Assembly (NCBI RefSeq): GCF_051401765.1
Contig: NW_027480450.1
Span: forward strand, 1,550,001-1,614,000
DNA: 64,000 nucleotides
Origin: Calliopsis andreniformis
Lineage: Eukaryota > Arthropoda > Insecta > Hymenoptera > Andrenidae
Reading direction: 5' to 3'
Under the pieces are notes generated by a model. That model was not told the DNA's origin. It did no database searches and saw nothing but the letters and a program-made list of their open reading frames with translations. Positions within the stretch are counted from its first letter, which is position 1; every line of letters begins with the position of its first letter. Shown in pieces: positions 22,396 through 35,690 of this stretch. Both the position numbers and the translations under genes were made by a program.

Positions 22396-25067
22396 TCAAT
22401 CCTCAATCGTCAATTCTCAATCCTCAATCCTCAATCATCAATCCTCAATCTTCAATAATCAGTTCTCAATCCTCAATCCTCAATCCTCAATACTCATCCA
22501 TCAATCCTCAATTCTTCAATACTCAATAGAATATCCTGAATCCTCAAGATTCGATACTCAAACCTCAAACCTCAACCCTCAGCCCTCATTCTCAATCCTC
22601 AATCCTCAATCCTCAATCGTTAATATTCAATCCTCAATACTCAATCTTCAATCCTCAATACTCAATACTCAATCCTCAATCCTCAATCCTCAATCCTCAG
22701 TCATCAATCCTCAATCTTCAATACTCAATCGTCAATCGTCAGTCCTCAATCCTCAATCCTCAATCCTCGTTCCTCAAACCTCAATCCTCAACCCTCAGGC
22801 CTCACCCTCAGTTCTCAATTCTCAATCTTCAATACTCAATTCTCAATCCTCAATTCCCAATCCTCAATACTCAACCATCAATACTCAATTCTCAATACAC
22901 AACAGAATATCCTGAATTCGCAGGATTCAATACTCAAACCTCAATCCTAAACCCTCAGCCCTCATCCTCCATCCTCGATCCTCAGCCCTCATCCTCAATC
23001 CTCAATACTCAATCCTCAATCCTCAATCTTCAATCCTCAACACTCAATATTCAATCCTCAATCCTCGGTCCTCAAACCTCAATTCTGGATCCTCAATACT
23101 GAATTCTCAATCTTCAGCCCTCAGTCCTCAACAATCAGTTGTCAATCCTCAATCCTCAATAGAATATCCCCAATTCACAGTTTTCAATACTCAATACTCA
23201 ATCTGCAATCTTCAAATCTCTATCCACAAACATCAATTCTCATCACTCAACCCTCAGCACTCAGTCCTCAATGTTCAATCCTCAATTCTCAATTCTCAAT
23301 CTTCAATCCTCAATACTGAATCTTCAATCCTCAATCCTCAATCCTCAATCCTCAATCCTCAACCCTCAATCCTCAATCCTCAATCATCAATCCTCAGTCT
23401 TCAATACTCAATACTCAATCCTCAATCCTCAATCCTCAATCCTCAGTCCTCAATCCTCAATCGTCAATCCTCAATCCCCAATACTCAATCTTCAATCCTC
23501 AATGCTCAATCCCCAATCCTCAATCCTCAACCTTCAATCCTCAATACTCAATCTTCACTCCTCAATTCCCAATCCTCAATCCTTAATCCCCAATCCTCAA
23601 TCCTCGATCTTCAATCCTCAATACTCAATCTTCAATCCTCAGTCCTCAATCCTCAATCCTCAATTCTCAATCCTCAACCCTCAATCCTCAGACCTCAAAC
23701 ATCAATACTAAACCCTCAGTCCTCGTCCTCAACCCACAACCGTCAATACTCAATCCTCAATCTTCAATCATCAATATTCAATATTCAATCCTAAATCCTC
23801 AATCCTCAGTCCTCAATCCTCAGTCCTCAAACCTCAATCCTGAATTCTCAAACCTGAATCCTCAATCTTCAGCCCCCAGTCCTCAACAATCAGTTGTCAA
23901 TCCTCAATCCTCAATAGAATAACCTCAATTCACAGTTTTCAATACTCAATACTCTATCTGCAATCTTCAAATCTCTATCCACAAACATCAATTCTCGTCA
24001 CTCAACCATCAACACTCAGTCCCCAATACTCAATCTTCAATCCACAATCCTCAATCCTCAATCCTCAACCCTCATCTTTCAATCCTCAATACCCAATCCT
24101 CAATCTTCAATCCTCAATCCTCAATCCTCAATTCCCAATCCTCAAACCTCAATCCTCAATCCTCAATACTCAATCCTCAATCATCAATCCTCAATCTTCA
24201 ATACTCAATCCTCAATCCTCAATTGTCAATCCTCAATACTCAACCATGAATCCTCAATTCTCAATACTCAATTGAATATCCTGAATTCGCAGGATTCAAT
24301 ACTCAAACATCAATCCTCATCCCTCAGCCCTCATCCTCCATCCTCGATCCTCAATCCTCAATCCTCAATCTTCAATCCCCAATACTCGATCTTCAACCTT
24401 CAATCCTGTATACTCAATCTTCAACCCTCAATCCCCAATACTCAATCTTCAATCCTCAATGCTCAATCCAAAATCCCCAATCCTCAGTCCTCAATCCTCA
24501 ATCCTCAATCCTCAAACCTCGATCCTCAACCGTCAATCCTCAATCCTCAGTCCTCAATCCTCAATCCTCAATCCTCAATCCTCAATACTCAATACTCAAC
24601 CATCAATCCGCAGTTCTCAATACTCAATGGAATATCCTGAATTCTCAGGATTCGATACTCAAACCTCAATCCTCAACCCTCAGCCCTCATTCTCAATCCT
24701 CAATCCTCAATCCTCAGTCATCAATCCTCAATCTTCAATACTCAATCGTCAAACGTCAGTCCTCAATCCTCAATCCTCAATCCTCAATCCTCGTTCCACA
24801 AACCTCAATCCTCAACCCTCAGTCCTCATCCTCAATTCCCAATTCTCAATCTTCAATACTCAATCCTCAACCCTCAATTTTCAATACACAATAGAATATC
24901 CTGAATTCGCAGGGTTCAATACTCAAACCTCAATCCTCAACCCTCAGCCCTCATCCTCCATCCTCGATCCTCAGCCCTCATCCTCAATCCTCAATACACA
25001 ATCCTCAATCCTCAATCTTCAATCCTCAATCATCAATCATCAATCCTCAATCTTCAATACTCAATCC
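22396..25067. repeat. HOR type C, unit 1 (2,672 bp)
   Basis: All landmarks recur at +2,672: boxes 22,533 to 25,205 and 22,909 to 25,581; CACAG blocks 23,161 to 25,833 and 23,916 to 26,588. It carries a private G in TTCTGGATCCTC near 23,090 (TTCTGAATCCTC in the other units). That mark recurs near 47,855 and 63,410, and so identifies unit 1 in the second super-repeat and in the tail of the window. Confidence 0.78.
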
Positions 25068-27969
25068 TCAATCCTCAATCGTCAATTCTCAATCCTCAAT
25101 CCTCAATCATCAATCCTCAATCTTCAATAATCAGTTCTCAATCCTCAATCCTCAATCCTCAATACTCATCCATCAATCCTCAATTCTTCAATACTCAATA
25201 GAATATCCTGAATCCTCAAGATTCGATACTCAAACCTCAAACCTCAACCCTCAGCCCTCATTCTCAATCCTCAATCCTCAATCCTCAATCGTTAATATTC
25301 AATCCTCAATACTCAATCTTCAATCCTCAATACTCAATACTCAATCCTCAATCCTCAATCCTCAATCCTCAGTCATCAATCCTCAATCTTCAATACTCAA
25401 TCGTCAATCGTCAGTCCTCAATCCTCAATCCTCAATCCTCGTTCCTCAAACCTCAATCCTCAACCCTCAGGCCTCACCCTCAGTTCTCAATTCTCAATCT
25501 TCAATACTCAATTCTCAATCCTCAATTCCCAATCCTCAATACTCAACCATCAATACTCAATTCTCAATACACAACAGAATATCCTGAATTCGCAGGATTC
25601 AATACTCAAACCTCAATCCTAAACCCTCAGCCCTCATCCTCCATCCTCGATCCTCAGCCCTCATCCTCAATCCTCAATACTCAATCCTCAATCCTCAATC
25701 TTCAATCCTCAACACTCAATATTCAATCCTCAATCCTCGGTCCTCAAACCTCAATTCTGAATCCTCAATACTGAATTCTCAATCTTCAGCCCTCAGTCCT
25801 CAACAATCAGTTGTCAATCCTCAATCCTCAATAGAATATCCCCAATTCACAGTTTTCAATACTCAATACTCAATCTGCAATCTTCAAATCTCTATCCACA
25901 AACATCAATTCTCATCACTCAACCCTCAGCACTCAGTCCTCAATGTTCAATCCTCAATTCTCAATTCTCAATCTTCAATCCTCGATACTGAATCTTCAAT
26001 CCTCAATCCTCAATCCTCAATCCTCAATTCTCAACCCTCAATCCTCAATCCTCAATCATCAATCCTCAGTCTTCAATACTCAATACTCAATCCTCAATCC
26101 TCAATCCTCAATCCTCAGTCCTCAATCCTCAATCGTCAATCCTCAATCCCCAATACTCAATCTTCAATCCTCAATGCTCAATCCCCAATCCTCAATCCTC
26201 AACCTTCAATCCTCAATACTCAATCTTCACTACTCAATTCCCAGTCCTCAATCCTTAATCCCCAATCCTCAATCCTCGATCTTCAATCCTCAATACTCAA
26301 TCTTCAATCCTCAGTCCTCAATCCTCAATCCTCAATTCTCAATCCTCAACCCTCAATCCTCAAACCTCAAACATCAATACTAAACCCTCAGTCCTCGTCC
26401 TCAACCCACAACCCTCAATACTCAATCCTCAATCTTCAATCATCAATATTCAATATTCAATCCTCAATCCTCAATCCTCAGTCCTCAATCCTCAGTCCTC
26501 AAACCTCAATCCTGAATTCTCAAACCTGAATCCTCAATCTTCAGCGCCCAGTCCTCAACAATCAGTTGTCAATCCTCAATCCTCAATAGAATAACCTCAA
26601 TTCACAGTTTTCAATACTCAATACTCTATCTGCAATCTTCAAATCTCTATCCACATACATCAATTCTCGTCACTCAACCATCAACACTCAGTCCCCAATC
26701 CTCAATCTTCAATCCACAATCCTCAATCCTCAATCCTCAACCCTCATCTTTCAATCCTCAATACCCAATCCTCAATCTTCAATCCTCAATCCTCAATCCT
26801 CAATTCCCAATCCTCAATCCTCAATCCTCAATCCTCAATACTCAATCCTCAATCATCAATCCTCAATCTTCAATACTCAATCCTCAATCCTCAACTGTCA
26901 ATCCTCAATACTCAACCATGAATCCTCAATTCTCAATACTCAATTGAATATCCTGAATTCGCAGGATTCAATACTCAAACATCATTCCTCATCCCTCAGC
27001 CCTCATCCTCCATCCTCGATCCTCAATCCTCAATCCTCAATCTTCAATCCCCAATACTCGATCTTCAACCTTCAATCCTGTATACTCAATCTTCAACCCT
27101 CAATCCCCAATACTCAATCTTCAATCCTCAATGCTCAATCCAAAATCCCCAATCCTCAGTCCTCAATCCTCAATCCTCAATCCTCAAACCTCGATCCTCA
27201 ACCGTCAATCCTCAATCCTCAGTCCTCAATCCTCAATCCTCAATTCTCAATCCTCAACCCTCAATCCTCAGACCTCAAACATCAATACCCAACCCTCAGT
27301 CCTCGTCCTCAATCCACAACACTCAATACTCAATCCTCAATCTTCAATCATCAATATTCAATATTCAATCCCCAATCCTCAATCCTCAGTCCTCAATCCT
27401 CAATCCTCAATCCTCAAACCTCGATCCTCAACCGTCAATCCTCAATCCTCAGTCCTCAATCCTCAATCCTCAATCCTCAATCCTCAATACTCAATACTCA
27501 ACCATCAATCCTCAGTTCTCAATACTCAATGGAATATCCTGAATTCTCAGGATTCGATACTCAAACCTCAATCCTCAACCCTCAGCCCTCATTCTCAATC
27601 CTCAATCCTCAATCCTCAGTCATCAATCCGCAATCTTCAATACTCAATCGTCAAACGTCAGTCCTCAATCCTCAATCCTCAATCCTCAATCCTCGTTCCT
27701 CAAACCTCAATCCTCAACCCTCAGTCCTCATCCTCAATTCCCAATTCTCAATCTTCAATACTCAATCCTCAACCCTCAATTTTCAATACACAATAGAATA
27801 TCCTGAATTCGCAGGATTCAATACTCAAACCTCAATCCTCAACCCTCAGCCCTCATCCTCCATCCTCGATCCTCAGCCCTCATCCTCAATCCTCAATACA
27901 CAATCCTCAATCCTCAATCTTCAATCCTCAATCATCAAACATCAATCCTCAATCTTCAATACTCAATCC
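25068..27969. repeat. HOR type C, unit 2, enlarged (2,902 bp)
   Basis: It is like unit 1 but longer by 230 bp: the box at 25,205 recurs at 28,107, 2,902 bp on. The extra length lies near 27,241-27,470. A variant T in CCACATACATC near 26,655 and a G in CAGCGCCCAG near 26,545 mark this unit; both recur in the copies at 34.3-34.4 kb, 51.3-51.4 kb and 58.7-58.8 kb. Confidence 0.74.
27241..27470. repeat. 230-bp insertion inside C unit 2
   Basis: The AAACCTCGATCCTCAACCGT tract occurs at 27,186 and again at 27,416, exactly 230 bp apart; unit 1 has it once. Between them is a patch (CAGACCTCAAACATCAATAC and onward) that belongs to a different position of the HOR. The event therefore looks like a templated insertion or two-step exchange rather than simple slippage. 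230 is not a multiple of 7. Copies lie at about 35,012, 52,006 and 59,421. Confidence 0.7.
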
Positions 27970-28518
27970 TCAATCCTCAATCGTCAATTCTCAATCCTCA
28001 ATCCTCAATCATCAATCCTCAATCTTCAATAATCAGTTCTCAATCCTCAATCCTCAATCCTCAATACTCAACCATCAATCCTCAATTCTTCAATACTCAA
28101 TAGAATATCCTGAATCCTCAAGATTCGATACTCAAACCTCAAACCTCAACCCTCAGCCCTCATTCTCAATCCTCAATCCTCAATCCTCAATCGTCAATAT
28201 TCAATCCTCAATACTCAATCTTCAATCCTCAATACTCAATACTCAATCCTGAATCCTCAATCCTCAATCCTCAGTCATCAATCCTCAATCTTCAATACTC
28301 AATCGTCAATCGTCAGTCCTCAATCCTCAATCCTCAATCCTCGTTCCTCAAACCTCAATCCTAAACCCTCAGCCCTCATCCTCCATCCTCGATCCTCAGC
28401 CCTCATCCTCAATCCTCAATACTCAATCCTCAATCCTCAATCTTCAATCCTCAACACTCAATATTCAATCCTCAGTCCTCGGTCGTCAAACCTCAATTCT
28501 GAATCCTCAATACTGAAT
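27970..28518. repeat. HOR type C, unit 3, partial
   Basis: It continues the C order with a box at 28,107, then ends at the TACTGAAT at 28,511-28,518, where the sequence switches to type A order. This is the same joint as at 15,869, 12,649 bp upstream. The two joints are copies of a single event, so the B2-E1 and C3-E2 regions descend from one ancestral block. Confidence 0.72.
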
Positions 28519-31267
28519 CTTCAACACTCAATCCTCAGTCCTCAATACTCGAAAATCAATCCTCAATTCTCAATACTCAATCCTAAATCAACAATCCTCA
28601 ATCTTCAATACTCAATCCTCAATCCTCAATCCTCAATACTCAATACTCAACCATCAATCCTCAGTTCTCAATACCCAATGGAATATCCTGAATTCTCAGG
28701 ATTCGATACTCAAACCTCAATCCTCAACCCTCAGCCCTCATTCTCAATCCTCAATCCTCAATCCTCAGTCATCAATCCTCAATCTTCAATACTCAATCGT
28801 CAAACGTCAGTCCTCAATCCTCAATCCTCAATCCTCAATCCTCGTTCCTCAAACCTCAATCCTCAACCCTCAGTCCTCATCCTCAATTCCCAATTCTCAA
28901 TCTTCAATACTCAATCCTCAACCCTCAATTTTCAATACACAATAGAATATCCTGAATTCGCAGGATTCAATACTCAAACCTCAATCCTCAACCCTCAGCC
29001 CTCATCCTCCATCCTCGATCCTCAGCCCTCATCCTCAATCCTCAATACACAATCCTCAATCCTCAATCTTCAATCCTCAGTCATCAATCATCAATCCTCA
29101 ATCTTCAATACTCAATCCTCAATCCTCAATCGTCAATCCTCAATCCTCAATCCTCAATCCTCAATCATCAATCCTCAATCTTCAATAATCAGTTCTCAAT
29201 CCTCAATCCTCAATCCTCAATACTCAACCATCAATCCTCAATTCTTCAATACTCAATAGAATATCCTGAATCCTCAAGATTCGATACTCAAACCTCAAAC
29301 CTCAACCCTCAGCCCTCATTCTCAATCCTCAATCCTCAATCCTCAATCGTCAATATTCAATCCTCAATACTCAATCTTCAATCCTCAATACTCAATACTC
29401 AATCCTCAATCCTCAATCCTCAATCCTCAGTCATCAATCCTCAATCTTCAATACTCAATCGTCAATCGTCAGTCCTCAATCCTCAATCCTCAATCCTCGT
29501 TCCTCAAACCTCAATCCTCAACCCTCAGGCCTCATCCTCAATTCTCAATTCTCAATTCTCAATCTTCAATACTCAATCCTCAATCCTCAATTCCCAATCC
29601 TCAATACTCAACCATCAATACTCAATTCTCAATACACAACAGAATATCCTGAATTCGCAGGATTCAATACTCAAACCTCAATCCTAAACCCTCTGCCCTC
29701 ATCCTCCATCCTCGATCCTCAGCCCTCATCCTCAATCCTCAATACTCAATCCTCAATCCTCAGTCTTCAATCCTCAACACTCAATATTCAATCCTCAATA
29801 TTCAATCCTCAATACTAAATCTTCAATCCACAATCCTCAATCCTCAATCCTCAATCCTCAATGCTCAATCCTCAATCCTCAATATTCAACACACAACCCT
29901 CAACCATCAATCCTCAATACTCAACCATCAATCCTCAATTCTCAATACTCAATAGAACATCCTGAAATCTCATGGTTCAATACTCAATCCACAATATACA
30001 ATAATCAAACCTCAATCCTCAAGCATAAATTCTCAACACTCAATCCTCAACACTCAGTCCTCTCTCTTAAATCCTCCATCCTCAATCCTCAATCCTCAAC
30101 CGTCAATCCTCAATCCTCAATCCTCAACCCTCAATCCTCAGTCCTCAAACCTCAATCCTCAACCCTCAATCCTCAGTCCTCAAACCTCTATCCCGTATCC
30201 TCAACACTGAATCCTCAATCTTCAGACCTCAGTCCTCAAAAATCAATTGTCAATCCTCAATCCTGAATAGAATATCCTCAATTCACAGTTTTCAATACTC
30301 AATCCCCATCCTTCAATCTTCAAAACTCAATCCACAAACATCAATTCTCATCACTCAACCCACAACACTCAGTCCCCAATCCTCAATCTTCATTCCTCAA
30401 TCATCAATCCTCAATCCTCAATCCTCAATCCTCAGTCCTCAGTCCTCAATACTCAACCATCAACCCTCAATTCTCAATACTCAATAGAAGATCCTGAATT
30501 CTCAGGATTCAAATCTCAATCCTCAATCCTCAACCCTCAGCCCTCATTCTCAATCCTCAATCCGCAATCCTCAATCCTCAATATTCAATCCTCAATACTA
30601 AATCTTCAATCCACAATCCTCAATCCTCAATCCTCAATCCTCTGTCATCAATCCTCAATCTTCAATACTCAATCGTCAATCCTCAGTCCTCAATACACAA
30701 TCCTCAATCCTCGTTCCTCAAACTTCAATCCTCAACCCTCAGTCCTCATCCTCAATTCTCAATTCTCAATCCTCAATCCTCAATCCTCAATCTTGAATCC
30801 TCAATAAAAAATCTCCAATCCTAGATCATCAATCCCCAATACTCAATCCTTAATCCTCAACCTTCAATCCTCAATTCCCAGTCCTCAATTTTCAATCCTC
30901 AATGCTCAATCCTCAATCCTCAAGCCTCAGTCCTCAATCCTCATTCCTCAATGCTCAAACGTCAATCTTCAAACCTGAATACTCAATCTTCAATCCTCAA
31001 TCCTCAATCCTCAATCCTCAATAGAATATCCCCAATTCACAGTTTTCAATACTCAATACTCAATCTGCAATCTTCAAATCTCCATCCACAAACATCAATT
31101 CTCATCACTCAACCCTCAACACTCAGTCCTCAATGTTCAATCCTCAATTCTCAATTCTCAATCTTCAATCATCAATACTGAATCTTCAATCCTCAATCCT
31201 CAATCCTCAATCCTCAATCCTCTACCCTCAATCCTCAATCCACAATCATCAATCCTCAATCTTCAAT
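28519..31267. repeat. Block E2: second type A-related block
   Basis: It aligns to E1 at offset 12,649 and, after the stretch deleted in E1, at offset 12,962 (A-rich block 17,841 to 30,803; hairpin 17,529 to 30,491). Unlike E1 it keeps the full A spacing of hairpin boxes (28,685, 28,949 and onward), so E1 is the deleted form. It contains the 783-bp segment at 29,813-30,595. It is cut short at about 31,261-31,267, where CTTCAAT is shared with type C unit 1 at 23,490-23,496. Confidence 0.76.
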
Positions 31268-34200
31268 CCTCAATGCTCAATCCCCAATCCTCAATCCTCA
31301 ACCTTCAATCCTCAATACTCAATCTTCACTCCTCAATTCCCAATCCTCAATCCTTAATCCCCAATCCTCAATCCTCGATCTTCAATCCTCAATACTCAAT
31401 CTTCAATCCTCAGTCCTCAATCCTCAATCCTCAATTCTCAATCCTCAACCCTCAATCCTCAGACCTCAAACATCAATACTAAACCCTCAGTCCTCGTCCT
31501 CAACCCACAACCCTCAATACTCAATCCTCAATCTTCAATCATCAATATTCAATATTCAATCCTAAATCCTCAATCCTCAGTCCTCAATCCTCAGTCCTCA
31601 AACCTCAATCCTGAATTCTCAAACCTGAATCCTCAATCTTCAGCCCCCAGTCCTCAACAATCAGTTGTCAATCCTCAATCCTCAATAGAATAACCTCAAT
31701 TCACAGTTTTCAATACTCAATACTCTATCTGCAATCTTCAAATCTCTATCCACAAACATCAATTCTCGTCACTCAACCATCAACACTCAGTCCCCAATAC
31801 TCAATCTTCAATCCACAATCCTCAATCCTCAATCCTCAACCCTCATCTTTCAATCCTCAATACCCAATCCTCAATCTTCAATCCTCAATCCTCAATCCTC
31901 AATTCCCAATCCTCAAACCTCAATCCTCAATCCTCAATACTCAATCCTCAATCATCAATCCTCAATCTTCAATACTCAATCCTCAATCCTCAATTGTCAA
32001 TCCTCAATACTCAACCATGAATCCTCAATTCTCAATACTCAATTGAATATCCTGAATTCGCAGGATTCAATACTCAAACATCAATCCTCATCCCTCAGCC
32101 CTCATCCTCCATCCTCGATCCTCAATCCTCAATCCTCAATCTTCAATCCCCAATACTCGATCTTCAACCTTCAATCCTGTATACTCAATCTTCAACCCTC
32201 AATCCCCAATACTCAATCTTCAATCCTCAATGCTCAATCCAAAATCCCCAATCCTCAGTCCTCAATCCTCAATCCTCAATCCTCAAACCTCGATCCTCAA
32301 CCGTCAATCCTCAATCCTCAGTCCTCAATCCTCAATCCTCAATCCTCAATCCTCAATACTCAATACTCAACCATCAATCCTCAGTTCTCAATACTCAATG
32401 GAATATCCTGAATTCTCAGGATTCGATACTCAAACCTCAATCCTCAACCCTCAGCCCTCATTCTCAATCCTCAATCCTCAATCCTCAGTCATCAATCCTC
32501 AATCTTCAATACTCAATCGTCAAACGTCAGTCCTCAATCCTCAATCCTCAATCCTCAATCCTCGTTCCACAAACCTCAATCCTCAACCCTCAGTCCTCAT
32601 CCTCAATTCCCAATTCTCAATCTTCAATACTCAATCCTCAACCCTCAATTTTCAATACACAATAGAATATCCTGAATTCGCAGGGTTCAATACTCAAACC
32701 TCAATCCTCAACCCTCAGCCCTCATCCTCCATCCTCGATCCTCAGCCCTCATCCTCAATCCTCAATACACAATCCTCAATCCTCAATCTTCAATCCTCAA
32801 TCATCAATCATCAATCCTCAATCTTCAATACTCAATCCTCAATCCTCAATCGTCAATTCTCAATCCTCAATCCTCAATCATCAATCCTCAATCTTCAATA
32901 ATCAGTTCTCAATCCTCAATCCTCAATCCTCAATACTCATCCATCAATCCTCAATTCTTCAATACTCAATAGAATATCCTGAATCCTCAAGATTCGATAC
33001 TCAAACCTCAAACCTCAACCCTCAGCCCTCATTCTCAATCCTCAATCCTCAATCCTCAATCGTTAATATTCAATCCTCAATACTCAATCTTCAATCCTCA
33101 ATACTCAATACTCAATCCTCAATCCTCAATCCTCAATCCTCAGTCATCAATCCTCAATCTTCAATACTCAATCGTCAATCGTCAGTCCTCAATCCTCAAT
33201 CCTCAATCCTCGTTCCTCAAACCTCAATCCTCAACCCTCAGGCCTCACCCTCAGTTCTCAATTCTCAATCTTCAATACTCAATTCTCAATCCTCAATTCC
33301 CAATCCTCAATACTCAACCATCAATACTCAATTCTCAATACACAACAGAATATCCTGAATTCGCAGGATTCAATACTCAAACCTCAATCCTAAACCCTCA
33401 GCCCTCATCCTCCATCCTCGATCCTCAGCCCTCATCCTCAATCCTCAATACTCAATCCTCAATCCTCAATCTTCAATCCTCAACACTCAATATTCAATCC
33501 TCAATCCTCGGTCCTCAAACCTCAATTCTGAATCCTCAATACTGAATTCTCAATCTTCAGCCCTCAGTCCTCAACAATCAGTTGTCAATCCTCAATCCTC
33601 AATAGAATATCCCCAATTCACAGTTTTCAATACTCAATACTCAATCTGCAATCTTCAAATCTCTATCCACAAACATCAATTCTCATCACTCAACCCTCAG
33701 CACTCAGTCCTCAATGTTCAATCCTCAATTCTCAATTCTCAATCTTCAATCCTCGATACTGAATCTTCAATCCTCAATCCTCAATCCTCAATCCTCAATT
33801 CTCAACCCTCAATCCTCAATCCTCAATCATCAATCCTCAGTCTTCAATACTCAATACTCAATCCTCAATCCTCAATCCTCAATCCTCAGTCCTCAATCCT
33901 CAATCGTCAATCCTCAATCCCCAATACTCAATCTTCAATCCTCAATGCTCAATCCCCAATCCTCAATCCTCAACCTTCAATCCTCAATACTCAATCTTCA
34001 CTACTCAATTCCCAGTCCTCAATCCTTAATCCCCAATCCTCAATCCTCGATCTTCAATCCTCAATACTCAATCTTCAATCCTCAGTCCTCAATCCTCAAT
34101 CCTCAATTCTCAATCCTCAACCCTCAATCCTCAAACCTCAAACATCAATACTAAACCCTCAGTCCTCGTCCTCAACCCACAACCCTCAATACTCAATCCT

Positions 34201-35690
34201 CAATCTTCAATCATCAATATTCAATATTCAATCCTCAATCCTCAATCCTCAGTCCTCAATCCTCAGTCCTCAAACCTCAATCCTGAATTCTCAAACCTGA
34301 ATCCTCAATCTTCAGCGCCCAGTCCTCAACAATCAGTTGTCAATCCTCAATCCTCAATAGAATAACCTCAATTCACAGTTTTCAATACTCAATACTCTAT
34401 CTGCAATCTTCAAATCTCTATCCACATACATCAATTCTCGTCACTCAACCATCAACACTCAGTCCCCAATCCTCAATCTTCAATCCACAATCCTCAATCC
34501 TCAATCCTCAACCCTCATCTTTCAATCCTCAATACCCAATCCTCAATCTTCAATCCTCAATCCTCAATCCTCAATTCCCAATCCTCAATCCTCAATCCTC
34601 AATCCTCAATACTCAATCCTCAATCATCAATCCTCAATCTTCAATACTCAATCCTCAATCCTCAACTGTCAATCCTCAATACTCAACCATGAATCCTCAA
34701 TTCTCAATACTCAATTGAATATCCTGAATTCGCAGGATTCAATACTCAAACATCATTCCTCATCCCTCAGCACTCATCCTCCATCCTCGATCCTCAATCC
34801 TCAATCCTCAATCTTCAATCCCCAATACTCGATCTTCAACCTTCAATCCTGTATACTCAATCTTCAACCCTCAATCCCCAATACTCAATCTTCAATCCTC
34901 AATGCTCAATCCAAAATCCCCAATCCTCAGTCCTCAATCCTCAATCCTCAATCCTCAAACCTCGATCCTCAACCGTCAATCCTCAATCCTCAGTCCTCAA
35001 TCCTCAATCCTCAATTCTCAATCCTCAACCCTCAATCCTCAGACCTCAAACATCAATACCCAACCCTCAGTCCTCGTCCTCAATCCACAACACTCAATAC
35101 TCAATCCTCAATCTTCAATCATCAATATTCAATATTCAATCCCCAATCCTCAATCCTCAGTCCTCAATCCTCAATCCTCAATCCTCAAACCTCGATCCTC
35201 AACCGTCAATCCTCAATCCTCAGTCCTCAATCCTCAATCCTCAATCCTCAATCCTCAATACTCAATACTCAACCATCAATCCTCAGTTCTCAATACTCAA
35301 TGGAATATCCTGAATTCTCAGGATTCGATACTCAAACCTCAATCCTCAACCCTCAGCCCTCATTCTCAATCCTCAATCCTCAATCCTCAGTCATCAATCC
35401 TCAATCTTCAATACTCAATCGTCAAACGACAGTCCTCAATCCTCAATCCTCAATCCTCAATCCTCGTTCCTCAAACCTCAATCCTCAACCCTCAGTCCTC
35501 ATCCTCAATTCCCAATTCTCAATCTTCAATACTCAATCCTCAACCCTCAATTTTCAATACACAATAGAATATCCTGAATTCGCAGGATTCAATACTCAAA
35601 CCTCAATCCTCAACCCTCAGCCCTCATCCTCCATCCTCGATCCTCAGCCCTCATCCTCAATCCTCAATACACAATCCTCAATCCTCAATC
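31268..35690. repeat. Second copy of 23,497-27,919 (offset 7,771)
   Basis: Landmarks at 24,634, 25,833, 26,588, 27,536 and 27,800 recur at +7,771 (for example 32,405, 35,307 and 35,571). It includes the second half of C unit 1, C unit 2 and the 230-bp insertion, so a 7,771-bp tandem duplication starting near 23,497 must have followed the formation of the C array. Near 35,690 it leaves the C order for E3 and carries one extra 7-bp monomer there. Confidence 0.76.
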
